A DNA stretch of 64,000 nt. It comes from Oscillibacter sp. GTDB taxonomy: Bacteria; Bacillota; Clostridia; Oscillospirales; Oscillospiraceae. Positions 9,244-19,097 of this stretch are shown one piece after another; position 1 is the first letter of the stretch; the number at the start of each line of letters is the position of its first letter. The notes under the pieces were generated by a model. That model was not told the origin of the DNA and ran no database searches. It saw nothing but the letters and a program-made list of their open reading frames with translations. Location of the stretch: contig JAAVZX010000040.1 of NCBI GenBank assembly GCA_022791875.1, positions 1-64,000 of the forward strand. Reading direction: 5' to 3'. The translations under genes and the position numbers were made by a program.

Positions 9244-10617
9244 TTACTTCCCCCGCCGCCGCGCCTCAAACGCTGCCGTCTCCCGGCTCACAACCCCCGA
9301 CAGCGCCAGCAGGCACAGCAGATTCGGCAGGCACATCAGGGCGTTGCACACGTCGGAGAGCCGGAACACGGCCTCCAGGCGTTCCAGGGCGCCCCACGCC
9401 GCCGTCAGGCAGAACAGGCCGCGGTACGTGGGCAGGCCCCGCCCGCCGAAGAGGTAGGAAAATGCCGTCTCGCCCTGGTACTCCCAGCCCAGCACCGAGG
9501 AAAAGGCGAAGAGCACAATGGCAACTGCAACAAAGCCCCCGCCCGCGGGGCCCATCACCGTCTGAAAAGCCAGAATCACCAGCGGGGCCCCGTCCACGGC
9601 CCTCCCGGCGGCGTCCGCGGCCCCCAGGACCCCGGAGCAGCAGATGGCCAGGCCCGTCACCGTACATACCAGCATGGTATCGATCACGTTCCCGGTCATA
9701 CTGATGTAGCCCTGCTTCACGGGGTCGCCGCAGGAGGCTGACGCGGCGGAAATGGCGGCGGAGCCCAGGCCCGCCTCGTTGGAGAAGACGCCCCGGGAAA
9801 TGCCCCGCCGCACCGTGTCCGCCCAGGAGACGGCTGCCCCCGCCGCGCCGCCCGCCGCCGCCCTGGGGGAGATTGCACAGCGCAGGATTTCCCACAGCCC
9901 CGCAGGCAGATTTTCCCAGTTCCCCAGGACCACCGCCAGGCCCGCCGTCAGATAAAACAGCGCCATGGCGGGCACCAGGGCCGTGCAGACCCTGGTGATG
10001 CCCCGGACGCCTCCGGAAACCACCGCCAGCGCCAGCAGGGCCGTCCCCAGCCCCGCCGCCCAGGCCGGTACACCCCACACGCTTCCCAGGGCCCCGGCGA
10101 TGGAATTGGACTGGGTCATTCCCCCGATTCCGAAGGAGGCCCCCACCGCAAACAGGGCGTACAGGCCCCCCAGCACGGCCCCCGGTGCGCCCAGCGCCGC
10201 CCGCATGACGTACATAGGCCCGCCCTGCCACTGGCCCTGCCAGTTCCGGCTGCGGTACTTCACCGCCAGCATACACTCCGCGTATTTCAGCGCCAGCCCC
10301 GCTATGGCGGAAACCTCCATCCACACCAGGGCCCCCGGCCCCCCCGCCACCAGCGCCGTGGCCACGCCGACGATATTGCCTGTGCCGATGGTTGCCGCCA
10401 GGGAGGTCATGAGGGCCGAGAAGGGGGACACGCCCCCCGTCCCTCCGGACTGCCGCGCCTCCCGCCCCAGCGCCGCCCCCATGGCCCAGCCCAGGTTTTT
10501 CCAGGGCAGGAAGTCCGTGCGCACGGTGAGAAAGAGCCCCGTCCCCAGCAGCAGCGCCAGGGTCCCGGGACCCCAGAGGCCGCGCTCCGCGCTTTGCAGG
10601 ATGCCGTTCAGGTCCAT
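9244..10617 (-). CDS. AGCS family sodium:alanine/glycine symporter
   Basis: Polytopic; TGNIVGVATAL, GGPMYVMRA, GVFSNEAGLGSAAISAA family motifs. Confidence 0.93.
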   Translation of the reverse strand: MDLNGILQSAERGLWGPGTLALLLGTGLFLTVRTDFLPWKNLGWAMGAALGREARQSGGTGGVSPFSALMTSLAATIGTGNIVGVATALVAGGPGALVWMEVSAIAGLALKYAECMLAVKYRSRNWQGQWQGGPMYVMRAALGAPGAVLGGLYALFAVGASFGIGGMTQSNSIAGALGSVWGVPAWAAGLGTALLALAVVSGGVRGITRVCTALVPAMALFYLTAGLAVVLGNWENLPAGLWEILRCAISPRAAAGGAAGAAVSWADTVRRGISRGVFSNEAGLGSAAISAASASCGDPVKQGYISMTGNVIDTMLVCTVTGLAICCSGVLGAADAAGRAVDGAPLVILAFQTVMGPAGGGFVAVAIVLFAFSSVLGWEYQGETAFSYLFGGRGLPTYRGLFCLTAAWGALERLEAVFRLSDVCNALMCLPNLLCLLALSGVVSRETAAFEARRRGK

Positions 10618-10725
10618 ATGCCGTCCCCCTTTTTAAGACAGCCTATGCGTTGGACAGGCGGGGTTATGCGCCTTGGAAACGGGGGTAAAATGGGGCGGAA
10701 TGGAGGCAAACGGCGGGCAAACGAT

Positions 10726-10761
10726 AAGGGCAAGCACAGAGGCCCGCCCCTACAGAGGTGT
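10726..10761. repeat. Short repeat GGGC..RCACAGAGGYCCGCCCCTACAGAG
   Basis: Near-identical to 55834-55869. Confidence 0.6.
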
Positions 10762-10767
10762 ATCGTT

Positions 10768-11649
10768 TTACCCTTTTCCGCTGTTTTCCTCGCGGGCCTG
10801 CTGGAGGTAGTCGCGCCCGGCCTTTTTCCTGCTGGGGACGAAGCCCTGGGCGGCGGTCTTTTTCTCGCCCTTGCTGCGGGCGTAGAAGAAGCCGGTAACG
10901 GAGAAGACCACCGCACCCAGGAAGTTCACGAAGAGGTCCTTCATGGTGTCAATGAGGCCGATGTCGAGGTAGCCGCCGAGGCCAAGGCTCTCACCGTTGA
11001 CGGCCACGTCGCGGATGTTGGGCACAGCAATGACTTTGTTGCTCAGGGTGGGGTCCAGCTCTACGGTGTAGATGGCGTGAACAATGGTGTCCTTCTGCAT
11101 GTCGGTGTGGAAAAACCAGTCCATGCTGAACTCGAAGAACTCCCAGAGGACGCCGATGGTCATGGAGAAGCAGAAGGCCACCAGCGCCAGGAAGAAGGGG
11201 GAGAGGTCGAAGGTGAGGTTCTCGTTGTCGTTCAGCAGAATGACGAGGGAGAAGCCGACGGCGGCGGCTAAGAATCCGTTGAGGGTATGGAGCATGGTGT
11301 CCCAGTGGGGGACGACGACGTAGAAGGCGTTCACTTCGCCGAGGATTTCGGCGGCATAGATGAAGCAGAGGACTGTGATTTCCAGGGCGGGAGGCAGCTC
11401 GATGTGCAGCTTGACCTGAATCCAGCTGGGGACGTATAGGAGGAGGAGCGTCAGCCCGCAGAAGAAGGCGCTCTCATAGTGCCCCTGAAAGAGCTGGCGC
11501 ACGAGGATGATGATCACCAGCGCCCGCAGGATGTAAAAGACGATGAAGGAGCTTCTGTGCTCCCGGATTTCCTTCTCCATAGCCTGTCTGAAATTTCTCT
11601 TTTCCTGCTTCCTGACCCGCTTTCTGGCATCTTTCTCTAGTTTACGCAT
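10768..11649 (-). CDS. Multi-pass integral membrane protein (DUF2238-like)
   Basis: HWDTMLHTLNGFLAAAVGFSLV and GVLWEFFEFSMDWF; start set at ATG 11649 with RBS aaggagg. Confidence 0.7.
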   Translation of the reverse strand: MRKLEKDARKRVRKQEKRNFRQAMEKEIREHRSSFIVFYILRALVIIILVRQLFQGHYESAFFCGLTLLLLYVPSWIQVKLHIELPPALEITVLCFIYAAEILGEVNAFYVVVPHWDTMLHTLNGFLAAAVGFSLVILLNDNENLTFDLSPFFLALVAFCFSMTIGVLWEFFEFSMDWFFHTDMQKDTIVHAIYTVELDPTLSNKVIAVPNIRDVAVNGESLGLGGYLDIGLIDTMKDLFVNFLGAVVFSVTGFFYARSKGEKKTAAQGFVPSRKKAGRDYLQQAREENSGKG

Positions 11650-11680
11650 AAAAACCTCCTTGTACGCAGCCGCCTGCCTG

Positions 11681-11800
11681 CCCCGCGGGGGACGGAGGCC
11701 GCCAGCGGGGCATTCCGCCTCCGGCGGCCAAGGAGGCTCTGCCTCCTTGGATTCTCCGCCAGGGGAAACGGTTTCCCCTGGACCCCGCCAGATCACTTTT
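11681..11800 (+). repeat. Class A modular double-hairpin repeat, copy 2
   Basis: GCCAGCGGGGCATTCCGCCTCCGGCGGCC + CCAAGGAGGCTCTGCCTCCTTGG + AGGGGAAACGGTTTCCCCT + GGACCCCGCCAGATCA. Confidence 0.85.
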
Positions 11801-11849
11801 CCCCGGTTCTCTCTGCTTCTATTATAGCCAATCCTTCCCATAGGTCAAC

Positions 11850-11925
11850 ATAAAAAATCCGTGGGGCCTTTCATCTTGTGGAAGGCCCCACTTGCTTTTG
11901 GCTGTGTCAGCGTGCGGCGGGCTTT
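11850..11925 (+). repeat. Partial class B element (inner hairpin only)
   Basis: AAAAATCCGTGGGGCCTTTC...GGAAGGCCCCAC, same context as the inner hairpin of the full copies. Confidence 0.6.
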
Positions 11926-12168
11926 AAGGAAGCGCTGATTAACCCTGGCAAAGGAGACGCAAAGCATCAGGAGGGGCGGATGTATCATCTGCATAATCGC
12001 ACGAGCCGAAGCACAGAAAGCGCGCGTCTGCGTAGAATACCTTGCAGCCACTGCGGTCCAGGAACCACGTCCAGCCGTCCTTCCCGCGCCGCCGGTGCAT
12101 CTGGTCCTCTGCCGATTTAAGAAATGAAAACTTCCGCGGCGTCTCCCCTCCGGCCCGTCCTGCGGGGC

Positions 12169-12633
12169 TCACTCGCCCCGTGCGTCCTCGAACGCCTCCG
12201 CGCCCGTTTTCATTCCGAACAGCACGGACAGCAGCGCGTCCCCGTAGTCGCGGTACATCATCAGCGGGATGTACAGCGAATTCTTGATCACTTCCTCCGA
12301 CGGCGTGCAGTCATCGCAGTCCACCGCCACGCGGAACCGGATCTCCCCGTCCCGGTGGTCCATCTCGAAGTTTCCGAACTTAATCGCGTAGTTCACGCGG
12401 GTCATGAAGTCGCACATTTCGGCCTGTACGTCCTTGTCCGCGTTGAGGTCGATGGACGCGAACACCACGTAGTCGGAATCCCAGATCCCGATGATAAAGC
12501 GGATATTCTTCAGCTTCCCGGCGTTCGAGATGGAAAAGCGGATGATGCCGTCTTCCTGGTTGAAGTCGTAGTTCAGCTCCTGGTTATCCAGGCAGGACAT
12601 TACAAGATTTGCAATCTGTTTTGAGTATGACAT
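12169..12633 (-). CDS. YbjN domain-containing protein
   Basis: YbjN-like fold pattern (small acidic sensory-transduction regulator). Confidence 0.65.
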   Translation of the reverse strand: MSYSKQIANLVMSCLDNQELNYDFNQEDGIIRFSISNAGKLKNIRFIIGIWDSDYVVFASIDLNADKDVQAEMCDFMTRVNYAIKFGNFEMDHRDGEIRFRVAVDCDDCTPSEEVIKNSLYIPLMMYRDYGDALLSVLFGMKTGAEAFEDARGE

Positions 12634-12863
12634 GCTGCGTACCTCCTATCGTCGTCGCGTCAATCGCTTCCGCCGCCTTTTGGCAGTATGTAAAAGTATA
12701 GCACAAAAATCCAGAACTTTCAATCAATTTCATCTTTTTTCCACACCCTTTTTTTCTGCAATTTTCGTCACATTTTGCACTTTTCAAGCGCCGCGCTCTG
12801 TGGTATACTGTGGAACACTGCCAGGCGGCGGTCCGTCGCATGAAACACAGACAGAAGGAGACG

Positions 12864-14663
12864 ATGCTTACCATGCAGCTTCAGGAATTACTGAGCTATC
12901 AAAATATCGTGGTCCAGTGCCACAACGCCCCTGACGCTGACGCCATCGCCAGCGCCTACGCCGTCTACCGGTATCTCCAGACAAACGGGAAAACCGCCCG
13001 GCTCATCTACGGAAGCCCTCTGGGGGAGTGCAACCTCATCCAGAAGGGCAACCTCCGCCATATGATCAAGGACCTGGGTCTGGAGAACGTGCTCCAGCAC
13101 GCGGACGCCCTGGAGGACCCGCCGGATCTGCTGCTCTACGTGGACTGCCACCCGGGGGAGTCCAACGTCCGCCTCTTCGGGCCCATGGCCTACCCCCTGC
13201 GGGACCTGCCGAAGAAGGATGAGGGCGGTCCGGAGGTTCCCGCGCAGGAGGACTGGCAGACCTACGCCGTCCCGGTGGATTTCAGCTCCCGGGAGGACGT
13301 GCTGGCCGTCTTCGGGGCTAAGGCCGTGGCGGTCATCGACCACCACAAGGTCAAGTTCCCGAAGAACCTCCCGCCCATGCAGGAGCTGCAGTCCTATAAA
13401 TCCTGCTCCACCATCCTCTGGACCATGCTGCGGGACGCGGGCATCGACCTTACGCAGAATCCCGGCAAGAGCAGAAAACTCCTGGCCACGGCCCTGTACT
13501 ACGGCCTCTACACAGATTCCTCCGAGCTCCAGGAGCTCTCCGGCGGGCAGGACAGCGACCTTCTCGATAAGCTGAACAGCGAAAACCGGAACGAAAACCT
13601 CATCTTCCGCTGGAACACCGCCAGCCTCTCCCTGGCTGAGATGAAGAGCGTGGGCCAGGCCCTCTTCCAGTACGATTACTACGATTCCGGCCGCTTCGCC
13701 ATCATGGAGATGAAGAGCGCGGACGGCTGTTACCTGGATCAGAACCTTCTGGGCATCATCGGCGACCTGCTGATCCGCGTGGACAAGATTGACACCTGCG
13801 TGGCCTTCTGCGAGCAGGCCACCTGCTTCCGCCTCTCCGTCCGCACCTGCACCCCGGAGGCCCTGGCCACCGACATTATCAAGTTCATCACCGCCGGAGT
13901 GGGCGGAGGCGGCGGGCACCCCCGGAAAACCGGCGGCGACCTGGAGAAAGACAAGCTCCGCGTCGCCTTTGAGGCCTGGTGCGGCTTCCGCCCCGAGACG
14001 GACGAGGACCTCTGCCTTGCCGCCCGCCAGCTCCTGGCGGACCGGATGCGGGCCTACTACAGCAGCTTCGACGTCTTCCGCTCCGGCAGGGACGAAACCT
14101 CCCAGAAAATCGGCCTGGACGCCATGGACCTCTATGAGAAACGCACTGACGGCAGCCCCATCGGCTACATTCCCGTCACCGAAGAGGGGCTCTACGCACC
14201 CGGCACCGTCCTCACCATCCGCTCCCTGGAGGGCGACATGGTGGAGACCGTCTCCGAGGACACCTACCTCATGTTCGGCGTGGACGGCGAGCCCTACACC
14301 AACAGCCGCAAGGCGTTCCTCGCCCAGTACGAGGACGCCCCGGAGCCCTACGTCTTCCCCGGCCAGTACCTTCCCCACATCACCAGCGCCAAGTGTGCCG
14401 GCGACGCCCAGCAGGAAAAGCTGGACGCCGACGCCCTCCAGGCCCACATCCACGCCTGCCGCCCCAAGCCCGGCCACCGCGTCCACGCCCGCAAGCTGCT
14501 CCGCCGCGCCAAGGTCTTCTCCGACCGCAGGCCCGACGGCTACCTCCTCGGCGAGCCCGGCGACTGGCTCGTCGCCCGCGCGGGGAATACCAGCCATGTG
14601 CATATCGTCAAGGCGGAGTCCTTTCCGAAGCTCTACTTCCAGGTCAGCACCGATGGGGACTGA
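12864..14663 (+). CDS. DHH family phosphoesterase
   Basis: HNAPDADAIASAYAVYRYL, AVIDHHKV, GGGGGHPRKTGG; RBS aaggag. Confidence 0.88.
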   Translation: MLTMQLQELLSYQNIVVQCHNAPDADAIASAYAVYRYLQTNGKTARLIYGSPLGECNLIQKGNLRHMIKDLGLENVLQHADALEDPPDLLLYVDCHPGESNVRLFGPMAYPLRDLPKKDEGGPEVPAQEDWQTYAVPVDFSSREDVLAVFGAKAVAVIDHHKVKFPKNLPPMQELQSYKSCSTILWTMLRDAGIDLTQNPGKSRKLLATALYYGLYTDSSELQELSGGQDSDLLDKLNSENRNENLIFRWNTASLSLAEMKSVGQALFQYDYYDSGRFAIMEMKSADGCYLDQNLLGIIGDLLIRVDKIDTCVAFCEQATCFRLSVRTCTPEALATDIIKFITAGVGGGGGHPRKTGGDLEKDKLRVAFEAWCGFRPETDEDLCLAARQLLADRMRAYYSSFDVFRSGRDETSQKIGLDAMDLYEKRTDGSPIGYIPVTEEGLYAPGTVLTIRSLEGDMVETVSEDTYLMFGVDGEPYTNSRKAFLAQYEDAPEPYVFPGQYLPHITSAKCAGDAQQEKLDADALQAHIHACRPKPGHRVHARKLLRRAKVFSDRRPDGYLLGEPGDWLVARAGNTSHVHIVKAESFPKLYFQVSTDGD

Positions 14664-14803
14664 CCCCGTGGGGGACGGGGGGCTGCCAGCGGGGCTTCCC
14701 GCCTCCGGCGGCCAGGGGCTTTGCCCCTGGACCCCACCAGCCCTTTGAAAAGGGCTGGACCCTAAACTTTATCTGTGGGGAAACGCGGTTTCCCCGCTTT
14801 TTT
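14664..14803 (+). repeat. Class A modular repeat, copy 3, ending in terminator-like hairpin
   Basis: GGCTGCCAGCGGGGCTTCCCGCCTCCGGCGGCC + CCAGGGGCTTTGCCCCTGG + AGCCCTTTGAAAAGGGCT + ggggaaacgcggtttccccgctttttttc. Confidence 0.85.
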
Positions 14804-14912
14804 TCAAGGTTCATCTCTGAGGCTTGTATTTGACGGAAAATTGTGGTAGACTTGCTCGTGAAATGACTTAGACGGAAAGTATTCAGTTGAAAATGAGTGG
14901 GAGGAATCGGAC

Positions 14913-17900
14913 ATGATAGGGAAACTGTGGGATTATGTAAGGGTGTGGACCTTACCTCTGTGTCTGACGCTGACAATCGCGGCGGCGCTTTTGCCAGGGA
15001 CCGTCAGGGCGGAAACTATTGTTACTGAAACAATTACTGAAGACGGTTCTGGCCTAGAGATTACGGGAACTGGCGGAGAGATGACTGCGGAGGATGCGGC
15101 CAAATGGTCCGCTTACAAAGATACTACCAACTGCACATTTATTAAGATCGACGGATTCACCACCATTGCAAATAACGCTTTCAAGGACTTTGATTCTCTG
15201 CAAACGGTCACTCTTCCGGAAGAGTTGGCCAATATTGGGGAGGCTGCTTTTTCTGGTTGTACCGGCTTATCAAGTATTACCATCCCTTCCAATGTGACCG
15301 GTATTGGAAACAGTGCTTTTATGGATTGTACCAGCTTATCAAGCATTACCATCCCTTCTAGTGTGACCAGCATCAAATATCGTGCTTTTCGAAGTTGTAC
15401 CAACTTGACTGACGTTACAATTTCTGAGGGCGTAACTGAAATCGGTGGCGGAGCATCCCCAGGTGATGGCGCTTTTGAGGGTTGTTCCAGCCTGACCAGC
15501 ATTGTGATTCCATCCACAGTCAGCTCTATCGGCGGCCATGCTTTTTCCGACTGTACGAATCTGGAAGCTGTTGTCTTCAAGGGCAGCGCCGTCAGCCCTG
15601 GCAGCAGAATTTTTGAAGCGGATAACAATCTCTCTGCAATCTACTACCCCTACGGCGATGCAAGCTGGACAGACGCCGCAAAAAGTGACGTGAACAGCAG
15701 CGCCACATGGACCCCCTTCGGCACCACGACGCTGACCGTCTCAGACATCCCGGCCGCAGAGCCGCTGGAAGTCACCGTCACTTCCTCCGACGTCCCCTTC
15801 AAGCCCGACGAGGCGGTCAAGGCAGAAAACTACGTTTTTGACAGCAGCTATCATGTTGTTTCCGCCTCTGTCAGCGAGGACGGCATGACCGTAACCCTCA
15901 CACTCCAAAAAGCGGACAGCGGCATTGCAGCCCAAGCAGAGGGTGTTGGCCTGACCATCGACAACGGCGTTCTGGAAGCGGTTGACCTGGATGTAGCAAC
16001 TATGACAGTTGTAGGGAGCACCAGCATAAACGTCAACATAGCCGACCCGGCTGCTCCCACCACCTCTCTCGAGGTCATCAAGGTTTGGAACGACGACAAC
16101 AGCCCCGCCCGTCCCGGCAGCATCCGGGTATCTCTGAGCAACAGTCAAGGCATCCAAGGCTACGCCTCTCTCAGCGACGCCAACAACTGGCGACACGAGT
16201 GGACCGGTCTGGACGCCTCTGAAACCTGGACTGCGGATGAAGTCGGTATTCCCGACGGCTATAGCAGCAACAAGACCCGGGACGGCAATACCGTTACTAT
16301 CGCGAATACCCTGGTGCCCTCCGAACCCTCCACCCCCTCCAATCCTCCCAAGAAGAGCCCCCACACCAGCGGCGGCGCGTATCCCCGTCCCCAGACACCT
16401 GCGAAGCAGGAGCCGCAGGTGCTTCCCTTCCCCGAGGTCGTGCCCCCGTTCGCAGACATTTCCTCCCCGATTCAGGACATTGTAAAGGAAGAAGATGCCA
16501 TCAACTGGGGAGAACGCATCGACCCGCCCCAGTACGCCCTGGACCTCTACGACGCTCTCTCCGGCGGCTCCGGACGCCCCGGTCTGGGCAGCTTCACCGA
16601 CTTCCTCGTCCAGGACGCCAGCTACCGCCTTGAACCCGTTTCCCCTGGCCAATCCCACGGGGGCTATGAGGTCGTCGAGGCGGAGGCCATCACCCTGGCC
16701 CTGCTGGAGCCCTACGCCGCCGCGCCGGAGAACCCGGAAAACGAGGGCCTCACCAGCATGATTTTCGAGAACGACGCCTTCTTCTCCGTGGGCGTCGGCG
16801 AGGGGGACCAACATGTCAATTATGGTACTCTCGTTTTGGGCGACCTTGTGAAGACGGATACCTTCAGCGGCATCTTCGTCACGAAGGAGCCCAAGGACGG
16901 CGGCTTCGATGCACGGAAAAAGGAGGTCACTTCCTACGTTGCTACCGTCTTCCAGGCGTTCGACAAGGACCACCCGGAGGTCTTCTGGCTCAACGGAAAG
17001 TGCAAAATCCGGATCATGACGGTCCGGGACTCCGGCGGCGCGTCCACGGCTTACTTCTTCCTGGTCCTGGCGGACAAGGACGGCTTTACGATGAAGTCTC
17101 CGGTCTGGGCTCCGGAAGGCGCTGTGGCAGAAGGACTCCAGCGGCGCAGCACAGCGGTGGAGCGCATCCTCTCCGGCGTCACCGGCGAGACGCCTGCGGA
17201 CAAATTGAAGGCCCTGAACCGCATCCTGACGGAGACGAACGAGTACAACACCACCCCCGACCTCACCACCATCGGCAACGAGCCCCACGAGTGCCTGAGC
17301 GTCCTGGAGGGCCGGATTGGCACCGACGGCCCCGTCTGCGACGGCTATTCCCGCGCCATGAAGGTCCTCTGCGACCAGCTGGAGATTCCCTGCGTCCTGG
17401 AGACGGGCTACGCCAAGCCTACGGCGGACAGCTCCGGCACATTTCATATGTGGAACTCGATCCAGGTGGGCGGGAGCTGGTACGGCACGGACGTGACGTG
17501 GAACGACCCCATGGTGAAGGGCGTCAGCGGCGCGAAATCCGGGAAGGAGAACGAGCAGTATCTGCTGGTGGGCTCCGCCACGGAAATCCGCGGCATGGCT
17601 TTCAGCGCCTCCCACCCAACCATCAACACAGCGGCGGAGGGCGGCGTCTCCTTCATCAACGGCCCCACCCTGAGCACCACGGCCTTCTCGGCCCTAACAC
17701 CCCAGAGCGGCCTAACGGCCCTCCCCTTCACCGACGTCCCCGACGGCGCGTGGTACGGCGAAGCGGTGGAGTACGTCCGCCAGCGGGGCCTGATGAACGG
17801 CGTGACGCCCACGTCCTTCCAGCCCGGCGGTGCCCTGACCCGCCAGCAGATGTGGATGATTCTGGCCCGCCTGAGCGGCCAGCAGCCCGCGGACATGGCC

Positions 17901-18206
17901 GCGGCGCGGCAGTGGGCGCTTGACAGCGGTGTGTCCGACGGGACGAACCCCGGCGCGCCGGTGAGCCGGCAGCAGATGGTGGCGTTCCTGTACCGCCTCA
18001 GTGGGCAGAACGGCGGCGCGGACCGTTTGGCGGCGTTTGCGGACTGGGAGAGCGTGGCTGCTTATGCGCGGGAGGCCCTGGGGTGGGCTGTTGAAAAGGG
18101 TGTCATTACCGGCACCTCTGATACTGTACTCAGCCCTGGCGCTGCGGCAACACGTGCGCAGTTTGCGGTGGTGCTTCGGCGGTACTGCGAGGCTGTCGGC
18201 ACATAA
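14913..18206 (+). CDS. Secreted cell-surface protein: BspA-type LRRs, CnaB-like domain, transglutaminase-like domain, C-terminal SLH repeats
   Basis: Signal peptide; AFxxCTxLxSITIPxxVTxI repeats; VIKVWNDDNSPARPGSIRVSL; VCDGYSRAMKVLC...FHMWNSIQV..WYGTDVTWNDP; FTDVPDGAWYGEAVEYVRQRGLMNG SLH. Confidence 0.92.
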   Translation: MIGKLWDYVRVWTLPLCLTLTIAAALLPGTVRAETIVTETITEDGSGLEITGTGGEMTAEDAAKWSAYKDTTNCTFIKIDGFTTIANNAFKDFDSLQTVTLPEELANIGEAAFSGCTGLSSITIPSNVTGIGNSAFMDCTSLSSITIPSSVTSIKYRAFRSCTNLTDVTISEGVTEIGGGASPGDGAFEGCSSLTSIVIPSTVSSIGGHAFSDCTNLEAVVFKGSAVSPGSRIFEADNNLSAIYYPYGDASWTDAAKSDVNSSATWTPFGTTTLTVSDIPAAEPLEVTVTSSDVPFKPDEAVKAENYVFDSSYHVVSASVSEDGMTVTLTLQKADSGIAAQAEGVGLTIDNGVLEAVDLDVATMTVVGSTSINVNIADPAAPTTSLEVIKVWNDDNSPARPGSIRVSLSNSQGIQGYASLSDANNWRHEWTGLDASETWTADEVGIPDGYSSNKTRDGNTVTIANTLVPSEPSTPSNPPKKSPHTSGGAYPRPQTPAKQEPQVLPFPEVVPPFADISSPIQDIVKEEDAINWGERIDPPQYALDLYDALSGGSGRPGLGSFTDFLVQDASYRLEPVSPGQSHGGYEVVEAEAITLALLEPYAAAPENPENEGLTSMIFENDAFFSVGVGEGDQHVNYGTLVLGDLVKTDTFSGIFVTKEPKDGGFDARKKEVTSYVATVFQAFDKDHPEVFWLNGKCKIRIMTVRDSGGASTAYFFLVLADKDGFTMKSPVWAPEGAVAEGLQRRSTAVERILSGVTGETPADKLKALNRILTETNEYNTTPDLTTIGNEPHECLSVLEGRIGTDGPVCDGYSRAMKVLCDQLEIPCVLETGYAKPTADSSGTFHMWNSIQVGGSWYGTDVTWNDPMVKGVSGAKSGKENEQYLLVGSATEIRGMAFSASHPTINTAAEGGVSFINGPTLSTTAFSALTPQSGLTALPFTDVPDGAWYGEAVEYVRQRGLMNGVTPTSFQPGGALTRQQMWMILARLSGQQPADMAAARQWALDSGVSDGTNPGAPVSRQQMVAFLYRLSGQNGGADRLAAFADWESVAAYAREALGWAVEKGVITGTSDTVLSPGAAATRAQFAVVLRRYCEAVGT

Positions 18207-18232
18207 ATTCCCATCTCAACAGAATGGTATAA

Positions 18233-18279
18233 TAAAAAAAGGAAGATGCTCCAGACAAACCTGATGCATCTTCCTTTTC
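18233..18279. terminator. Bidirectional terminator hairpin between convergent genes
   Basis: AAAAAAAGGAAGATGC...GCATCTTCCTTTTCT. Confidence 0.85.
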
Positions 18280-18297
18280 TGCTGTCACAGCAACGTT

Positions 18298-19062
18298 TTA
18301 TCTTGTCAGATACCCGCCGTCAACCGGCAGAATCACGCCGCTGAGGTAATCCGACGCCGAAGAGGCAAGGAAAATCGCCGGCCCTCTGAAATCGCCGGGC
18401 GTCCCCCAGCGTCCCGCGGGAAGACGGCTCATGATTTCCCTCATCCGGTCCTCGTCCTCCCTCACGGCCTTGGCCAGCTTCGTGGTTATCCAGCCGGGCG
18501 CAATGGCGTTCACGTTGATTCCCTTGCTGATCCACTCATTGCCCAAAGCCTTCGTCAGCTGCGCGACAGCGCCCTTGCTGGCCGCGTAGGCGGGGGTTCC
18601 AATCATGCCGAAGAAGCTCTGCATGGACGCGGTGTTGATAATCTTCCCGTGTCCCCGTGGAATCATGTGCTCTGCGGCCAGCTTGGAGAGCACGAAGACA
18701 CTGCGGATGTTGACATCCATCACCATGTCGAATTTTTCCAGCGGAAAGTCCAGGGTCCGGGCCCGGTACTGAGTTCCGGCGTTGTTCACAAGAATGTCCA
18801 GCTCACCGCCCAGCGCCTCCAGGGCCCGGCGGAAAACTGCCTCTGCCTCCGTCTCATCGGAGAGGTCGCCGGTCACCGCCTTTGCATCATAGCCCATTCC
18901 CCGCAGGCGCTCCGCCTCCTGCAAGGCGGTGTCCGTGCGGCTGTGAAGCACCACGGAGGCCCCAGCCTCCAGAAAGCCCTCCGCAATTCCCAGGCCAATC
19001 CCGCTTCCGCTGCCTGTCACAAAAGCGTGCTTCCCCGCAATATCAAATAGTTCGTGCGCCAT
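18298..19062 (-). CDS. SDR family oxidoreductase (gluconate 5-dehydrogenase-like)
   Basis: VTGSGSGIGLGIAEG, NNAG, YAASKGAV. Confidence 0.9.
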   Translation of the reverse strand: MAHELFDIAGKHAFVTGSGSGIGLGIAEGFLEAGASVVLHSRTDTALQEAERLRGMGYDAKAVTGDLSDETEAEAVFRRALEALGGELDILVNNAGTQYRARTLDFPLEKFDMVMDVNIRSVFVLSKLAAEHMIPRGHGKIINTASMQSFFGMIGTPAYAASKGAVAQLTKALGNEWISKGINVNAIAPGWITTKLAKAVREDEDRMREIMSRLPAGRWGTPGDFRGPAIFLASSASDYLSGVILPVDGGYLTR

Positions 19063-19097
19063 TTTCCTCTTCTCCCCCTTCGTAAACAATGCCGTCG

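Noticed and set aside
12888-14603. 571-aa minus-strand ORF opposite DHH gene
   Set aside because: Antisense shadow, no family motifs, no RBS evidence.
15741-17615. 624-aa minus-strand ORF opposite the surface protein
   Set aside because: Antisense shadow of a clearly coding gene in GC-rich DNA; no recognisable domain.
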